64,000 nt of DNA from Candidatus Enterococcus huntleyi (GCF_009933175.1 NZ_MAEJ01000001.1:208238-272237), one strand, 5' to 3'; shown: positions 9,063 through 18,503, counted from the stretch's first letter. The notes: generated from the sequence alone by a model not told the origin. Made by a program: numbers and translations.

Positions 9063-9078
9063 TTTTGATGCATCAAAA
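9063..9078. promoter_or_regulatory. Perfect 16-base palindrome TTTTGATG/CATCAAAA
   Basis: The palindrome has no spacer and lies in the long region ahead of the coiled-coil genes. A half copy (GCATCAAAA) appears near 9514. It may be an operator; no regulator is identified. Confidence 0.35.
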
Positions 9079-9718
9079 TGCGAACAGAAAAGTCATAAAG
9101 TACACTAGGGGGAATTTACAAAAATTGGCTGAAATTGAAGGTAACTTTGGCGAGTAAATGACCAGTGTCGTGTGAAAAAGGTGGGTTAAAAATAAAAACA
9201 AACAAAATTGGTGCGCATATCAAATAATGTCTCAGTAAATGGTCCTTTTTTGGTTATTTTTTAATCATCTGCTTAGGAGATCAATCGCTAGAAGTGCGCG
9301 TATATTTGCCTCATATGGGAGTCGTTTGTTGGAGCTGTTTTTACGCCGTTTGGGTGAAATTAGACGATAAATTTGTAACCATTGGATAATTTTTACGGAA
9401 TAATGACGAAAATGCTGAGTTTGTGCCTGTTTAAGACCAAAAATGGTTTGACAAATTCTGTCCTACTTGATACACTTTAAACGCAATGTTTTGTTTACGA
9501 ATGTTTTTTTTTGCATCAAAAATAACTCTAGGTATTAAAACGACTGGTATTTTGGGACAGCGATAAAAACAGCGAGCTAGACAGGCAATGGCGAGGGCAT
9601 TAATCGACAAATTCGTCCATTAGTGACCCACTGAAAAGCAGTAGCCAATGGGTAGTGGAGTTACCTATTAATTGCGATAAATAAAAGGGTTCAAAATATA
9701 TAAGGAGGAAAGCCAGTT

Positions 9719-10522
9719 TTGTTGATAACTATGATTATAAGTAGCTTTCTTATAATGGGAGGACTGGGTGTACTTGTCTATCGTTATCTCGTGTATAGTC
9801 GGCTCAACCAAATTAAAGATATAGAAAACTATCCAGTAATTTTCCAACGAAAACTAAATCATGTGAAGCAGCAAGAAGTAGAAAAGCATGTGCTTTATCT
9901 ATTAATCCTCGCCTTTTTATTACTAATGAGTGTCTCTATAGGGATATTCTCTACCTACCAATTAACGCAAGCGTCCAGTGTTTCTAAAAATGAAATTCAG
10001 CAGTTAAAAGAGAGAGTCGAGCAGCTGGAAAATCAGGCACAGTCGTTAGAGAGTCCAAAACAAGTGAGTAACGAAGAGCAGGATCTAGAGAATCTTGTGT
10101 TATCTGATGAATCTCTTAATCTAGCTGATTATCCATGGCAAATAATTTTCGATGATGAAAATCAAAATATACAAAGTAAAAGTGAACAAAACAAAATGGA
10201 ATCTAACTTATCCAAGGAATTAAAAGATTATTTCCAAGTGGATACGGTGGAAGTAATTTTAGAGGCGAATCAAACGATGAGTCTTAAACTAACAAAACAA
10301 CAACAAGCAATAGCGAGTGAGAATGAACAATTGCTGGAGAAGATCACTCGATTTGTGAAAGAAGCGGAAGCGATACCTGGACTGAACCAAATCGCTGTTA
10401 CCGCAGAGGGTCTAATTAAAGAAGATGATACGAGTAGTAGTTTATATAGTAGAGAATCAAATCAAGAAAGTTTCAAAGAACAGCGCGACAATACTAGTAA
10501 GATAAAGGAAGGAAAAATGTAA
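9719..10522 (+). CDS. Two-span membrane protein with coiled-coil C-terminal part
   Basis: I do not recognise this 267-residue protein. It has a hydrophobic segment at about residues 1-25, a basic stretch of 30 residues, a second membrane span at about 58-80, then a predicted coiled coil (about 92-120) and a charged tail. The basic loop between the spans suggests it is cytosolic, which would place the long C-terminal part outside the cell; this is an inference. The start is TTG at 9719, nine bases after AAGGAGGA; a second TTG follows at once and an ATG lies at 9731. Its stop overlaps the next start in TAATG, so the two are coupled. It heads a cluster of coiled-coil proteins that ends in a wall hydrolase. 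Confidence 0.8.
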   Translation: MLITMIISSFLIMGGLGVLVYRYLVYSRLNQIKDIENYPVIFQRKLNHVKQQEVEKHVLYLLILAFLLLMSVSIGIFSTYQLTQASSVSKNEIQQLKERVEQLENQAQSLESPKQVSNEEQDLENLVLSDESLNLADYPWQIIFDDENQNIQSKSEQNKMESNLSKELKDYFQVDTVEVILEANQTMSLKLTKQQQAIASENEQLLEKITRFVKEAEAIPGLNQIAVTAEGLIKEDDTSSSLYSRESNQESFKEQRDNTSKIKEGKM

Positions 10523-11454
10523 TGGTAGATAACAAAAAAGAAAGATGGTTTTCTCAAAAAAGTTTGATAGATGAGGTTAATAAGGTTTCTGATGAAGTGA
10601 TTGAATCACTTTCACAAGAGGAAAATTCTAAGTTCAAGAAAGTGACACCAGTAGACACAAACTCAGGAGACGTAGACGAAATGGAACGTAATATGAAGCG
10701 ATATGAGAGACAGATCAAGATTCTTCAAGCGGAAATCATTCAAGAAAAACAAGCCCATGAGCAAGAAATCAATGGCTTGAAATCTGAAGTGACCGAATTG
10801 AAAGCGGCAAAAGAACAAGCAACAAGCCAACCAGCTGAGCAAGAAGAATTAGCTCGGTTAAAGAAAGAAAATGAAGCATTAAAAGCAGAAGCTGCGAAGA
10901 GTGCAACGAATAGTTCAGAAGATTTATCTGGCCGTTTAGAGTCATTAAATGCTGAAGTACTTCAATTAACAGCTGATAAATTTGACCTTAAAGAACAAGT
11001 TCGTGAGTTGAATGCTAAAAACACAGATTTACAAGGCACAATCAGTGAGCAAGAAGCAAAAATTCAATCATTAGTGAAACAAGCTGAAAAACGCCCAGAA
11101 GATGAAGGCGATGCAGAGGCTTTATTGAAAGCGAAACGTCAAATCAATGATTTAGTTGAGCAAAATGAAGCGTTGAAACAAGAAGTTGTTGAATCGCAAA
11201 AAGAAATTGGTGAAGTGTTAGTTTCTGCGAAGAAACAAGCGAACCTAATGTTAGAAGAAGCACATGTTGAAGCGAAACACATGATCAGCACTGCTGAATT
11301 AGAATTAGAAAACATTGGTAGCCGTGCGAAGAAAATCTTCATCGAAGTGGAAGATTCAAAAGAGCAAGTGGTTTCTATGTACAATGAGATGCAAAAGAAA
11401 ATTAATCACTTAGTTGAAGGTAGCTTACTTTCAGATTACCAACCAAATAAATAA
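10522..11454 (+). CDS. Coiled-coil protein with DivIVA-like tail
   Basis: This 310-residue soluble protein is almost entirely coiled coil from about residue 55 (ERNMKRYERQIKILQAE) to 235. It closes with a segment starting EIGEVLVSAKKQANLMLEEA that resembles the C-terminal part of DivIVA-type scaffold proteins. The characteristic DivIVA N-terminal membrane-binding motif is absent. The start overlaps the preceding stop by one base. The tail resembles that of the protein at 11770 (AExxAxxIxxxAxxxA-like spacing), so the two may be paralogues. A role in organising envelope growth is only an inference from its neighbours. Confidence is high that this is a gene and low on its function. Confidence 0.82.
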   Translation: MVDNKKERWFSQKSLIDEVNKVSDEVIESLSQEENSKFKKVTPVDTNSGDVDEMERNMKRYERQIKILQAEIIQEKQAHEQEINGLKSEVTELKAAKEQATSQPAEQEELARLKKENEALKAEAAKSATNSSEDLSGRLESLNAEVLQLTADKFDLKEQVRELNAKNTDLQGTISEQEAKIQSLVKQAEKRPEDEGDAEALLKAKRQINDLVEQNEALKQEVVESQKEIGEVLVSAKKQANLMLEEAHVEAKHMISTAELELENIGSRAKKIFIEVEDSKEQVVSMYNEMQKKINHLVEGSLLSDYQPNK

Positions 11455-11594
11455 CAAGACTGCTGATTAGTCTCCATACGTGGTGAAGGATTAGTATAAA
11501 ATAATGATATTTATTTTTAGTTTTGAAAACTGTGCTTAAGCTATAGGATGAATATAGCGGGTCAGTGTAGGGGTAGTTTTAATATAGTCAGTTG

Positions 11595-11656
11595 AATGAA
11601 CGACCCTCCGAAACAGTAGATGAATCATCTATCTTTTGGAGAGTTGTTCATTTTAT
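11595..11656 (+). terminator. Terminator between coiled-coil genes
   Basis: AATGAAC (11595-11601) pairs with GTTCATT (11646-11652), with further inner pairing of CCTCC/GGAG and GTAGATGA/TCATCTAT. A short T-rich end follows. It separates the first two genes from the third in the cluster. Confidence 0.65.
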
Positions 11657-11769
11657 TAAAATAGTAAGTTGTGGGTAATTATTCAAAGCGAACAATTAAA
11701 ATTTTTGCGCGAAAAAATAACACAAGATATCCATTGGACATGATAATTCAGACATAAAGGAGAAAGAGT

Positions 11770-13080
11770 ATGAGTATTTTTAAAAGAAAAGCGAAAAATA
11801 AAAAGAATTTATTTGATGATATTGAAGATTTTGAGGACGACGAGTTCGATGATGATGAGTTTGACGACGATGATGAATTCGATGACGACGAGTTTGATGA
11901 TGATGAATTCGATGATGAAGACGGCGATGAAGATGAGCTTGATGATGAAGAGCTAGAAGAGTTGCAAGAAAAAAATCAGATGCTAGAGAAAGAAAATCAA
12001 AAACTAGCAGCGGATAAACAAGAGCTTCAAAAGAGTCGAGTTCGTTTAGAAACACGGATTCATGATTTAGAGACAGAACTTTCTTCAGTGGAAGCTATTC
12101 CTTCAGATTATTCTGAACGAGCGGTTGAGTTGGAAGAATACAAAAAAATGGTAGAACAATTGACTGCTGAGAAAGAGCAACTTTCTTCAGAAAAAGAGCA
12201 ATTGGCTGCTGAAATCTCAACAGAGTCGCCAGATGTTGAAGCAATCAAAGAAGCTTTTGAAAAAGAGAAAGAAGATTTCGAAGCGGAGATTGAGCGTTTA
12301 ACTAGCGAACAAGAAGCGTTACTTGCTGAAAATAATCGTTTAACTGATGAAAATGAAGCATTAACTACTGAAAATACACGTGTCACAGCAGAAGTTACGA
12401 AATTAACTGCAGAGAACGAAAAACTTTCAGATAATGCTATTCGCTTATCTCTAGAAATGAGACGTTTAGAAGAGGGCACAGCGCCATCTGATAACGAAGC
12501 AGAAACAAATACAAGCAAAACTACGATTGAAGATGCGGAATCTCCTCGTGTATTAATCGAAAAAGAACGCTTAGAACTTGAAAATGAAACTTTACAACAT
12601 CGTTTAGAATTATTGGGTCAACGAAATGATCAATTGGCAGAAACTTTGGCTAAATTAGAAGTTGCTATGCAAAATGGACCTGAAGAAGCGATGGCTGTGA
12701 CTGAAACACCTGAGTACAAAGAATTAATGTCACAAACACAAGCGTTGGAAGAAGAATTAGCACAGATTAAACAACAAGCTCAAGCATTGGAAGAAGAGTT
12801 AGCGCAAATTAAACAACAAGAAAAAGAAGAAGATTATTATGCGTTAACCAAAGAAGAAATGGCTGAGGTTATGTTTGAAGCGAAAGCTAAAGCGAAGGAT
12901 ATTATCAACAAAGCGGAAGTTGTTGCTTATGATATCAAATCTGAGGTTCAAGAAGAGTTACGTGCATTAAAAGCGGAAGCACTTCTATATCAAAGAAATA
13001 TTGAGCGAACTCGTGATGATTCAGCTGCCTTATTCAATAAATTAATTGAGCAAGCAAGCGACTTAAATCGGACGTTTTAA
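11770..13080 (+). CDS. Acidic-repeat coiled-coil protein with DivIVA-like tail
   Basis: This is an unrecognised 436-residue soluble protein. A basic N-terminus (MSIFKRKAKNKKN) is followed by a strongly acidic tract of repeated DDEFD units (residues about 22-61), a long coiled coil (about 62-350), and a tail beginning near residue 357 (YALTKEEMAEVMFEAKAKAK) that resembles the tail of the previous protein. The basic start could bind membrane or nucleic acid, and the acidic tract could act as a flexible spacer; both are guesses. AAGGAGAAAG precedes the ATG. Its stop is 12 bases before the autolysin gene and overlaps that gene's ribosome binding site, so co-expression is very likely. Confidence 0.83.
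   Translation: MSIFKRKAKNKKNLFDDIEDFEDDEFDDDEFDDDDEFDDDEFDDDEFDDEDGDEDELDDEELEELQEKNQMLEKENQKLAADKQELQKSRVRLETRIHDLETELSSVEAIPSDYSERAVELEEYKKMVEQLTAEKEQLSSEKEQLAAEISTESPDVEAIKEAFEKEKEDFEAEIERLTSEQEALLAENNRLTDENEALTTENTRVTAEVTKLTAENEKLSDNAIRLSLEMRRLEEGTAPSDNEAETNTSKTTIEDAESPRVLIEKERLELENETLQHRLELLGQRNDQLAETLAKLEVAMQNGPEEAMAVTETPEYKELMSQTQALEEELAQIKQQAQALEEELAQIKQQEKEEDYYALTKEEMAEVMFEAKAKAKDIINKAEVVAYDIKSEVQEELRALKAEALLYQRNIERTRDDSAALFNKLIEQASDLNRTF
11833..11950 (+). repeat. In-frame short tandem repeats coding for DDEFD units
   Basis: GAT/GAC/GAG/TTT-rich units of about 15 bases are repeated with small variations and code for at least five DDEFD-type blocks. Synonymous codons alternate, which argues against a very recent slippage burst. 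Confidence 0.7.
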
Positions 13081-13092
13081 GGAGGTTGAATA

Positions 13093-14685
13093 ATGGACTA
13101 TAAAAAGGTTGGACTGGTTAGTAGTGTCGTATTAGCCTACTCAGGGTTCTCTGCGAGTATTTCTGTGGAAGCGACGACGGTCTCAACGGATTCATTTACC
13201 CTGCAAGATGAACAGGAAAGTAAGCCATTAAATTTGACCGTGCAACAAGCTTCTCAACAATCAACAAGCGACACCAGCTCCTCTACTGATGAGGGGACTG
13301 GTTCGTGGGTTGAGGGTACAGAGAGTAGCACCGTTGACTCGAGTGTTTTGGATTCGAGTGGCGGCATCTCAACTAGCGATACAGAAACTACCACAAGCCA
13401 GACGAGCGAAAGTGCAACGACTGATTCAACAACGAGCACTAGCACTAGTTCGGAAAAACAAGCACCACCACAACGGACGACGACATCAAGTAGTCAAGAA
13501 GTGAAGGGTAAAGTGGATAAAACGACTAACTCAAAAGAACAAGACGCAGGCGTGAACAAGGCGAAAACGTCGACATCTGCGGATAAAAAGGAAGCAGACA
13601 AAGAGAAGAAAAAAGAAGTGATTCCAACAGTGATTGCTGTTTCACCTAATTATTCGACTCAACAGTTTGTTCAACAAATCGCGGAACAGGCTAGACTACT
13701 GGGACAAGAGCATGATCTATATGCATCAGTGATGATTGCTCAAGCAATCTTAGAGAGCGGCTCAGGAAATAGCGGATTAGCGAGTCCGCCAAATTACAAT
13801 TTATTTGGAATAAAGGGTAGTTATGGTGGAAAAACAGTTCGATTTGTAACTAGCGAAGAGGATGCTTCGGGTGAATTACATAAGGTAAACGCGAATTTCA
13901 GGAAATATTCTTCCTATAAAGAATCTTTGGAAGATTATGCGAACTTATTAAGCCGTAATCTCTACAGAGGGGCTAGAAAAAGCAACACGACTAGTTACAT
14001 GGATGCTACAAGCTTCTTAACTGGACGTTATGCGACGGATACGAGTTATGGGGCGAAATTAAATGGCCTGATTGAAGCGTATAATTTGTCACAGTATGAT
14101 TATCTAGTAGATGAAGTTCCGGCTGATGCAGGTCGAGTGCAGTCGAAACTGACTACGAAAAAAACTGAAGAAACTAAGCATGAGGACAAAGAATTGTTTG
14201 ACGCTTACACACACAGAGAGCAAGAATATCGCGAACATGAAGTGTTGCCAGGTGAGTCCCTCAAGTCAATTAGTGAGCAGTATCAAATCTCAATTGCTGA
14301 ATTGGTCGAGTTGAACCAATTGAATCGCTTTGTCTTGATGGTAGGACAAGTTCTGAAAATTGAACCGATTGTTCGTCCAAGTCAAATGGATCAAGAAGCA
14401 TTGATCGAATCGGATACTCGCTACAAACAAGATGTACTTGTAAACAAAAAAATAACTGAAGTGGTGCCAGAGCCAGTCTTCAAACCGTTAAATTTACGCT
14501 ATAAAATCACTGCTATTTCAGCAGTTCCAGCAGAAAGCTATAAAGTTGAACGTGGCGATAGTTTGTTGAGCATCTCTAAGAAGGTCGGCTTATCGATCCA
14601 ATCAATCAGAGAATGGAATCAACTTGAAAGTTATATTTTAAGAGAAGGTCAAGTGCTGCGCCTGACACCAACTCTAGACGTTTAG
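13093..14685 (+). CDS. Secreted N-acetylglucosaminidase autolysin (GH73) with two LysM domains
   Basis: This 530-residue secreted wall hydrolase has an N-terminal signal peptide (about residues 1-28, likely cut after VEA), a Ser/Thr-rich linker (about 29-175), a GH73 glucosaminidase domain (about 190-335) and two C-terminal LysM modules (about 379-425 and 481-527). Glu221, in AQAILESGSG, is the expected catalytic acid. GH73 enzymes cleave the GlcNAc-MurNAc backbone, and LysM modules hold the protein on peptidoglycan. The architecture is like enterococcal AtlA and lactococcal AcmA, but the domain order and size differ from AtlA, so I give no symbol. It is preceded by AAGGAGG and sits 12 bases after the coiled-coil gene, linking it to that cluster. 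Confidence 0.9.
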   Translation: MDYKKVGLVSSVVLAYSGFSASISVEATTVSTDSFTLQDEQESKPLNLTVQQASQQSTSDTSSSTDEGTGSWVEGTESSTVDSSVLDSSGGISTSDTETTTSQTSESATTDSTTSTSTSSEKQAPPQRTTTSSSQEVKGKVDKTTNSKEQDAGVNKAKTSTSADKKEADKEKKKEVIPTVIAVSPNYSTQQFVQQIAEQARLLGQEHDLYASVMIAQAILESGSGNSGLASPPNYNLFGIKGSYGGKTVRFVTSEEDASGELHKVNANFRKYSSYKESLEDYANLLSRNLYRGARKSNTTSYMDATSFLTGRYATDTSYGAKLNGLIEAYNLSQYDYLVDEVPADAGRVQSKLTTKKTEETKHEDKELFDAYTHREQEYREHEVLPGESLKSISEQYQISIAELVELNQLNRFVLMVGQVLKIEPIVRPSQMDQEALIESDTRYKQDVLVNKKITEVVPEPVFKPLNLRYKITAISAVPAESYKVERGDSLLSISKKVGLSIQSIREWNQLESYILREGQVLRLTPTLDV

Positions 14686-14809
14686 TTACGACTTAGTAAC
14701 CACATTAAAAAGTACAACCTCGCAATATGCAACCCCTATTCTCACCAATACATAAAGGTATTCAACATCTTCGAAAAAAACCACCTCATATAGAAAAATG
14801 AAAAACCTC

Positions 14810-14838
14810 GAGAGAACATGAAGATGTTCTCTCTTTTT
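14810..14838 (+). terminator. Terminator after the autolysin gene
   Basis: A perfect 10-base stem (GAGAGAACAT and its complement) with a GAAG loop is followed by TTTTT. Confidence 0.85.
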
Positions 14839-15483
14839 GCTTAGAGGGGATTTATTCACAAACAATCACGAAACATTCTCGCAACAAATGAAATCCTCTG
14901 TTACTGCTATCTTAAAATAAGCTTCCTCAAAAAAGTATACTGAAAACAAGCCAACTTGAAAGATACCTATGGAAACCGGAAATTTTAAGTAGGGATTAAT
15001 ACGTAAGTTCGGTGGGAGAAACAACTGGCAACTAATAGCCCAGGAGTAGCATGTTCACACAGTTCATTCGGTTTTTATAGTGTAAAAAATTAGCTAATGT
15101 GCACAAACTTTTCTGAAATTTTGTCACTACTGTTAAATGTATCTACACCCAACACCCTTTACAATGTAAATAGACATTGGAAGCGCGTACATTGTCTTTT
15201 CGGATTAAAAAAAAGATTGATAAAGATCTCAGTATTTATCGTTTAAAATATAAGTATGTGAAATATTTTTATAGAAGAGTGCCCACTGTTAAGACAACAG
15301 CAATAATTATTTACTATCATAAAAATCCAATAAAACGTACGGAAATTTTCTACTTCGAAGAATCCGAATTGGGCTTTTCCACTATCGGCAGAAACATTTT
15401 TTGACCTTCGCAGATGAGCATTTTTTCAAGTTATCCAGTTTGTACAAAAGATATACATAGTGGCATCTTTAGTCAATTTCATT
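14839..15483. other. Intergenic region without recognised gene
   Basis: This stretch before the permease gene contains a 75-codon open frame (15177-15404), but it would need a TTG start with no ribosome binding site. I see no other feature until the cre-like site at 15484. Confidence 0.5.
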
Positions 15484-15499
15484 TTTTAACCGTTTACAA
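15484..15499 (-). promoter_or_regulatory. cre-like CcpA site and promoter region of the allantoin permease
   Basis: Read on the minus strand, TTGTAAACGGTTAAAA differs from the cre consensus WTGNAARCGNWWNCAW at one position. A possible -35 TTTACA (15493-15498) overlaps it, with TGATAT 18 bases on. A cre here would put allantoin uptake under carbon catabolite control. Confidence 0.5.
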
Positions 15500-15554
15500 T
15501 GCGCTTATCAAATTAATGATATGAAGTTTCAAAAGCAGAGAAGGAGGAGGAAGA

Positions 15555-17036
15555 GTGGAAAACAAAGATTATGTGGTTTCAGAAGAAGAGGTGGCCCGAT
15601 TTAAGGAACGCGGCTACAACGATGACATGCTTCCCAAAACATCTGAGAAGCGCAATATGGGGATGAAGAATTATTTTACTCTCTGGATGGGATCCGTTCA
15701 TAATATTCCTAACTATACAGCAGTTGGCGGATTTTTATTTTTAGGGTTATCGCCAATTAATGTCATGATGGCTTTGATTATCAGTGCACTTGTTGTGGCT
15801 TTATTTATGACAATGAATGGCCGAGCAGGATCAAAATATGGCATTCCCTTTGCCCTTCATCTTCGTTCGACTTATGGGGATGTCGGAGCAAAATTACCAG
15901 GATTCTTAAGAGGCTGTGTCGCAGCAATCGCCTGGTTTGGACTACAGAATTATACAGGTTCACTTGCTCTTTTAGTATTGATTGGAAAGATTTGGCCTGG
16001 TTTTTTAACAATTGGTGGGTCGGCAAGCTTCTTCGGTATTGGTATTCCAGGATTAATTTCTTTTACAATTTTCTGGGCAATCAATATGCTGATTGGACTT
16101 GGTGGCGGCAATATTTTAAACAAGTTTACAGCAATTTTAAGTCCGCTAATTTATATCGTATTCGGTGGAATGGCGATTTGGGCTGTTCAGGTAGCCGGCG
16201 GTATCGGTGAAATCTTGTCTTTTGATACGAGTGGTGCAACTCAAAATATCAATCCAATTTTCGCCTATTTTATGATCATCAATTCAGTATTAGCAGTTTG
16301 GGCGGCTCCGGGAGCGAGTGTTTCCGACTTCACCCAAAATGCGAAATCAACTCGAGATCAAACGGTGGGTCAAACGGCAAGTTTGCTAGTTGCTTACGTA
16401 ATCTTCGCCTTTTCAAGTGTGGCAATTTTGATTGGTGGTTCGATTCATTACGGTATTCAGGAATGGAATGTGCTGAATATTGTTGAACGTTGGGACAATT
16501 TCCCAGCAGTTATTGTTGCGATGACGGTATTCTTACTTACAACGATTTCTACCAATGCTACAGGAAATATCATTCCGGCAGCGTATCAGCTTTCGGCTCT
16601 GTTCCCTAAAAAGGTGAATTACAAACGAGGCGTTATTATCGCTAGCTTGATAAGTTTTATAATTATGCCTTGGAAACTAATGGAAAACGCAGATAGTATC
16701 TTCATTTTCTTGAATTCAATTGGTGCTGTTTTAGGACCAGTTGCAGGTGTTATGATCGCTCATTACTTCTTTATAAAGAGTCAAAAAATTAACTTAGATG
16801 CACTTTATATGAATCCTAAAGAAGACAATACCCAAAATAGTTATCGTGGATTGAATCGCCAAGCCTACATTGCGACAATCATCGCTTTGCTTATTTCCTT
16901 AAGTGGACAATTCATCCCTGCGTTACAGGTGATTTCGAATATTTCTTGGTTAGTTGGATTCTCTTGCGCATTTGTCATCTACTATGCTTTGAAGAAATTA
17001 GGCTCTGAGGATAAAACTGAAGAAGCCTTTGATTAA
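15555..17036 (+). CDS. pucI: NCS1-family allantoin/purine permease (PucI-like)
   Basis: This 493-residue integral membrane protein has about twelve spans. It belongs to the nucleobase:cation symporter-1 family (cytosine/purines, uracil, thiamine, allantoin). The N-terminal segment NYFTLWMGSVHNIPNYTAVG and the following GRAGSKYGIPF are family hallmarks. The start is GTG at 15555 with AAGGAGGAGG just upstream. Being 29 bases ahead of allantoinase makes allantoin the likely substrate; other NCS1 members carry cytosine, uracil or hydantoins. The symbol is by context. Confidence 0.85.
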   Translation: MENKDYVVSEEEVARFKERGYNDDMLPKTSEKRNMGMKNYFTLWMGSVHNIPNYTAVGGFLFLGLSPINVMMALIISALVVALFMTMNGRAGSKYGIPFALHLRSTYGDVGAKLPGFLRGCVAAIAWFGLQNYTGSLALLVLIGKIWPGFLTIGGSASFFGIGIPGLISFTIFWAINMLIGLGGGNILNKFTAILSPLIYIVFGGMAIWAVQVAGGIGEILSFDTSGATQNINPIFAYFMIINSVLAVWAAPGASVSDFTQNAKSTRDQTVGQTASLLVAYVIFAFSSVAILIGGSIHYGIQEWNVLNIVERWDNFPAVIVAMTVFLLTTISTNATGNIIPAAYQLSALFPKKVNYKRGVIIASLISFIIMPWKLMENADSIFIFLNSIGAVLGPVAGVMIAHYFFIKSQKINLDALYMNPKEDNTQNSYRGLNRQAYIATIIALLISLSGQFIPALQVISNISWLVGFSCAFVIYYALKKLGSEDKTEEAFD

Positions 17037-17065
17037 TAATTATATATAGAGAGGAAGTACACAGC

Positions 17066-18424
17066 ATGAATCACGATTTAGTAATTAAGAACGGCCTAGT
17101 AATTTTAGAAAACGGTGAAGTTAAAACAGATATCGCAGTAAAAGATGGGGTTATTTCAGCAATCGGTAATGGTTTAGAAGGCGCTAAAACAATTGATGCA
17201 CAAGGATTAGTTGTTAGTCCTGGGATGGTCGATGCACACGTTCATATCACTGATCCTGGAGGCGGCTACCGTGACGAGTGGGAAGGGTATGTAACTGGGA
17301 CGGCTGCTTGTGCGAAAGGCGGCGTGACTTCATTTATGGAAATGCCATTAAACCAAGTGCCTGCAACAATCGATGGGGAAAGTTTACAAATCAAGTACGA
17401 TGCAGGTAAGAACAAGCTACGTTCTGATGTTGCTTCATTCGGCGGACTGACTCCACTAAATCTTAAAGGTGGCATTCAAGAGTTGAACGATGGCGGCGTG
17501 GCTGCTTATAAATGTTTCATGGCTACTTGTGGCGATCGCACAATCGATGGCGATTTCATGAACGTCGATGATTACTCTTTATATGAAGGCATGAAGCAAG
17601 TTGCTGCGACTGGCAAAGTCTTAGCGATTCACGCAGAAAATGCAGCAATTACTGATAAATTAGGCGAGATTGCTTATCAAAATGGGGAAACAACGTTGAA
17701 GGCTTATGTAGAAAGCCGTCCAGTCTTTACAGAAGTAGAACCAATTCGCCGCGCGATTTTATTAGCGAAAGAAACAGGTTGCCGGATTCACATTTGTCAC
17801 GTGGCATGTCCTGAAGGGGTTGAAGAAGTAACGAAAGCCCGTGCAGAAGGCGTCGATGTAACGTGTGAAACATGTACACATTATTTATACTTCCATACAG
17901 ACGAATTAGATGCGATTGGACCAGTTGTAAAATGTTCACCGCCAATCCGTGATTTAGATACACAAAAAGCATTGTGGGATAAAGTCTTATCAGGAGAAAT
18001 TGCATTCGTGACATCAGATCATTCTCCATGTACACCAGACTTAAAAGATAAAGAAAATGCGTTTGAAGCGTGGGGCGGAATCTCTGGCGTTCAAAATAAC
18101 GTCGATGTCTTGTTTGATGAAGGGGTTCAAAAACGTGGAATGAGCCTGAAAATGTTTGCTGATATCATTGCGACAAACCCAGCAGATCGTTACGATCTAG
18201 ATTCTAAAGGTCGGATCAGTATTGGTAAAGATGCTGACTTCGTCTTGATCAAACCAGATGCTCCTTATACTTTGAAAGCAGAAGATTTGGAATATCGTAA
18301 CAAGATTAGTCCATACATTGGCCGTGAAATTGGCGCACAAGTCGTTCAAACAATTTTACGTGGGGAGTCTATTTACAGCCAAGAAGCTGGCGTAACTGCT
18401 GAGTTTCCTGGGAAATTTATCTAA
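17066..18424 (+). CDS. allB: Allantoinase
   Basis: Allantoinase opens the hydantoin ring of allantoin to give allantoate. The 452-residue protein has the cyclic amidohydrolase metal sites: HVHITDPGG (about residue 60), the presumed carboxylated lysine in AAYKCFMATCG (about 150), HAEN (about 191), HICHVACPEG (about 242) and TSDHSPCTPDLK (about 318). These patterns separate allantoinase from dihydroorotase and hydantoinase reasonably well. The ATG follows GAGAGGAAG. It is cytosolic, transcribed with the permease, and closed by a hairpin at 18440. Confidence 0.93.
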   Translation: MNHDLVIKNGLVILENGEVKTDIAVKDGVISAIGNGLEGAKTIDAQGLVVSPGMVDAHVHITDPGGGYRDEWEGYVTGTAACAKGGVTSFMEMPLNQVPATIDGESLQIKYDAGKNKLRSDVASFGGLTPLNLKGGIQELNDGGVAAYKCFMATCGDRTIDGDFMNVDDYSLYEGMKQVAATGKVLAIHAENAAITDKLGEIAYQNGETTLKAYVESRPVFTEVEPIRRAILLAKETGCRIHICHVACPEGVEEVTKARAEGVDVTCETCTHYLYFHTDELDAIGPVVKCSPPIRDLDTQKALWDKVLSGEIAFVTSDHSPCTPDLKDKENAFEAWGGISGVQNNVDVLFDEGVQKRGMSLKMFADIIATNPADRYDLDSKGRISIGKDADFVLIKPDAPYTLKAEDLEYRNKISPYIGREIGAQVVQTILRGESIYSQEAGVTAEFPGKFI

Positions 18425-18439
18425 AATAAGAGATTATGT

Positions 18440-18482
18440 CGATGAACTGCGTGAGTTTCTACGTGGTTCATCGTGATTTTTG
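18440..18482 (+). terminator. Terminator after allantoinase
   Basis: CGATGAAC-N2-CGT pairs with ACG-N2-GTTCATCG around an eight-base loop and runs into TGATTTTTGATTT. The MFS gene begins 22 bases further, so this may only attenuate transcription. Confidence 0.7.
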
Positions 18483-18503
18483 ATTTAAGGGAGGACGTAA
18501 GAA

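Larger units (their letters stand above)
8775..9718. other. Long intergenic region between pucG and the coiled-coil cluster
   Basis: These 944 bases carry no credible complete gene. They contain an AATATATCAG/CTGATATATT pairing (8787-8843), a terminator (8941-9012), a 16-base palindrome (9063-9078), and a coding-like frame without a proper start (about 8849-8989, ending RDAAAARPAIIAKDAGELSY and onward to TAG). The last overlaps the terminator and may be a gene remnant. The right part presumably carries the promoter of the coiled-coil genes; I could not fix its position. Confidence 0.5.

Noticed and set aside
11780-12055. Leftward His/Arg-rich frame opposite the acidic repeats
   Set aside because: It is the mirror of the GAT/GAC-rich repeat in the real coding strand; its composition follows from the repeat.
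13289-13504. Alternative frames inside the autolysin linker
   Set aside because: The Ser/Thr-rich linker leaves other frames open by chance; the main frame has signal peptide, catalytic and LysM domains.
15177-15404. 75-codon frame before the allantoin permease
   Set aside because: It needs a TTG start without a ribosome binding site, is unusually rich in Lys and Tyr as expected from AT-rich non-coding DNA, and matches nothing I know.
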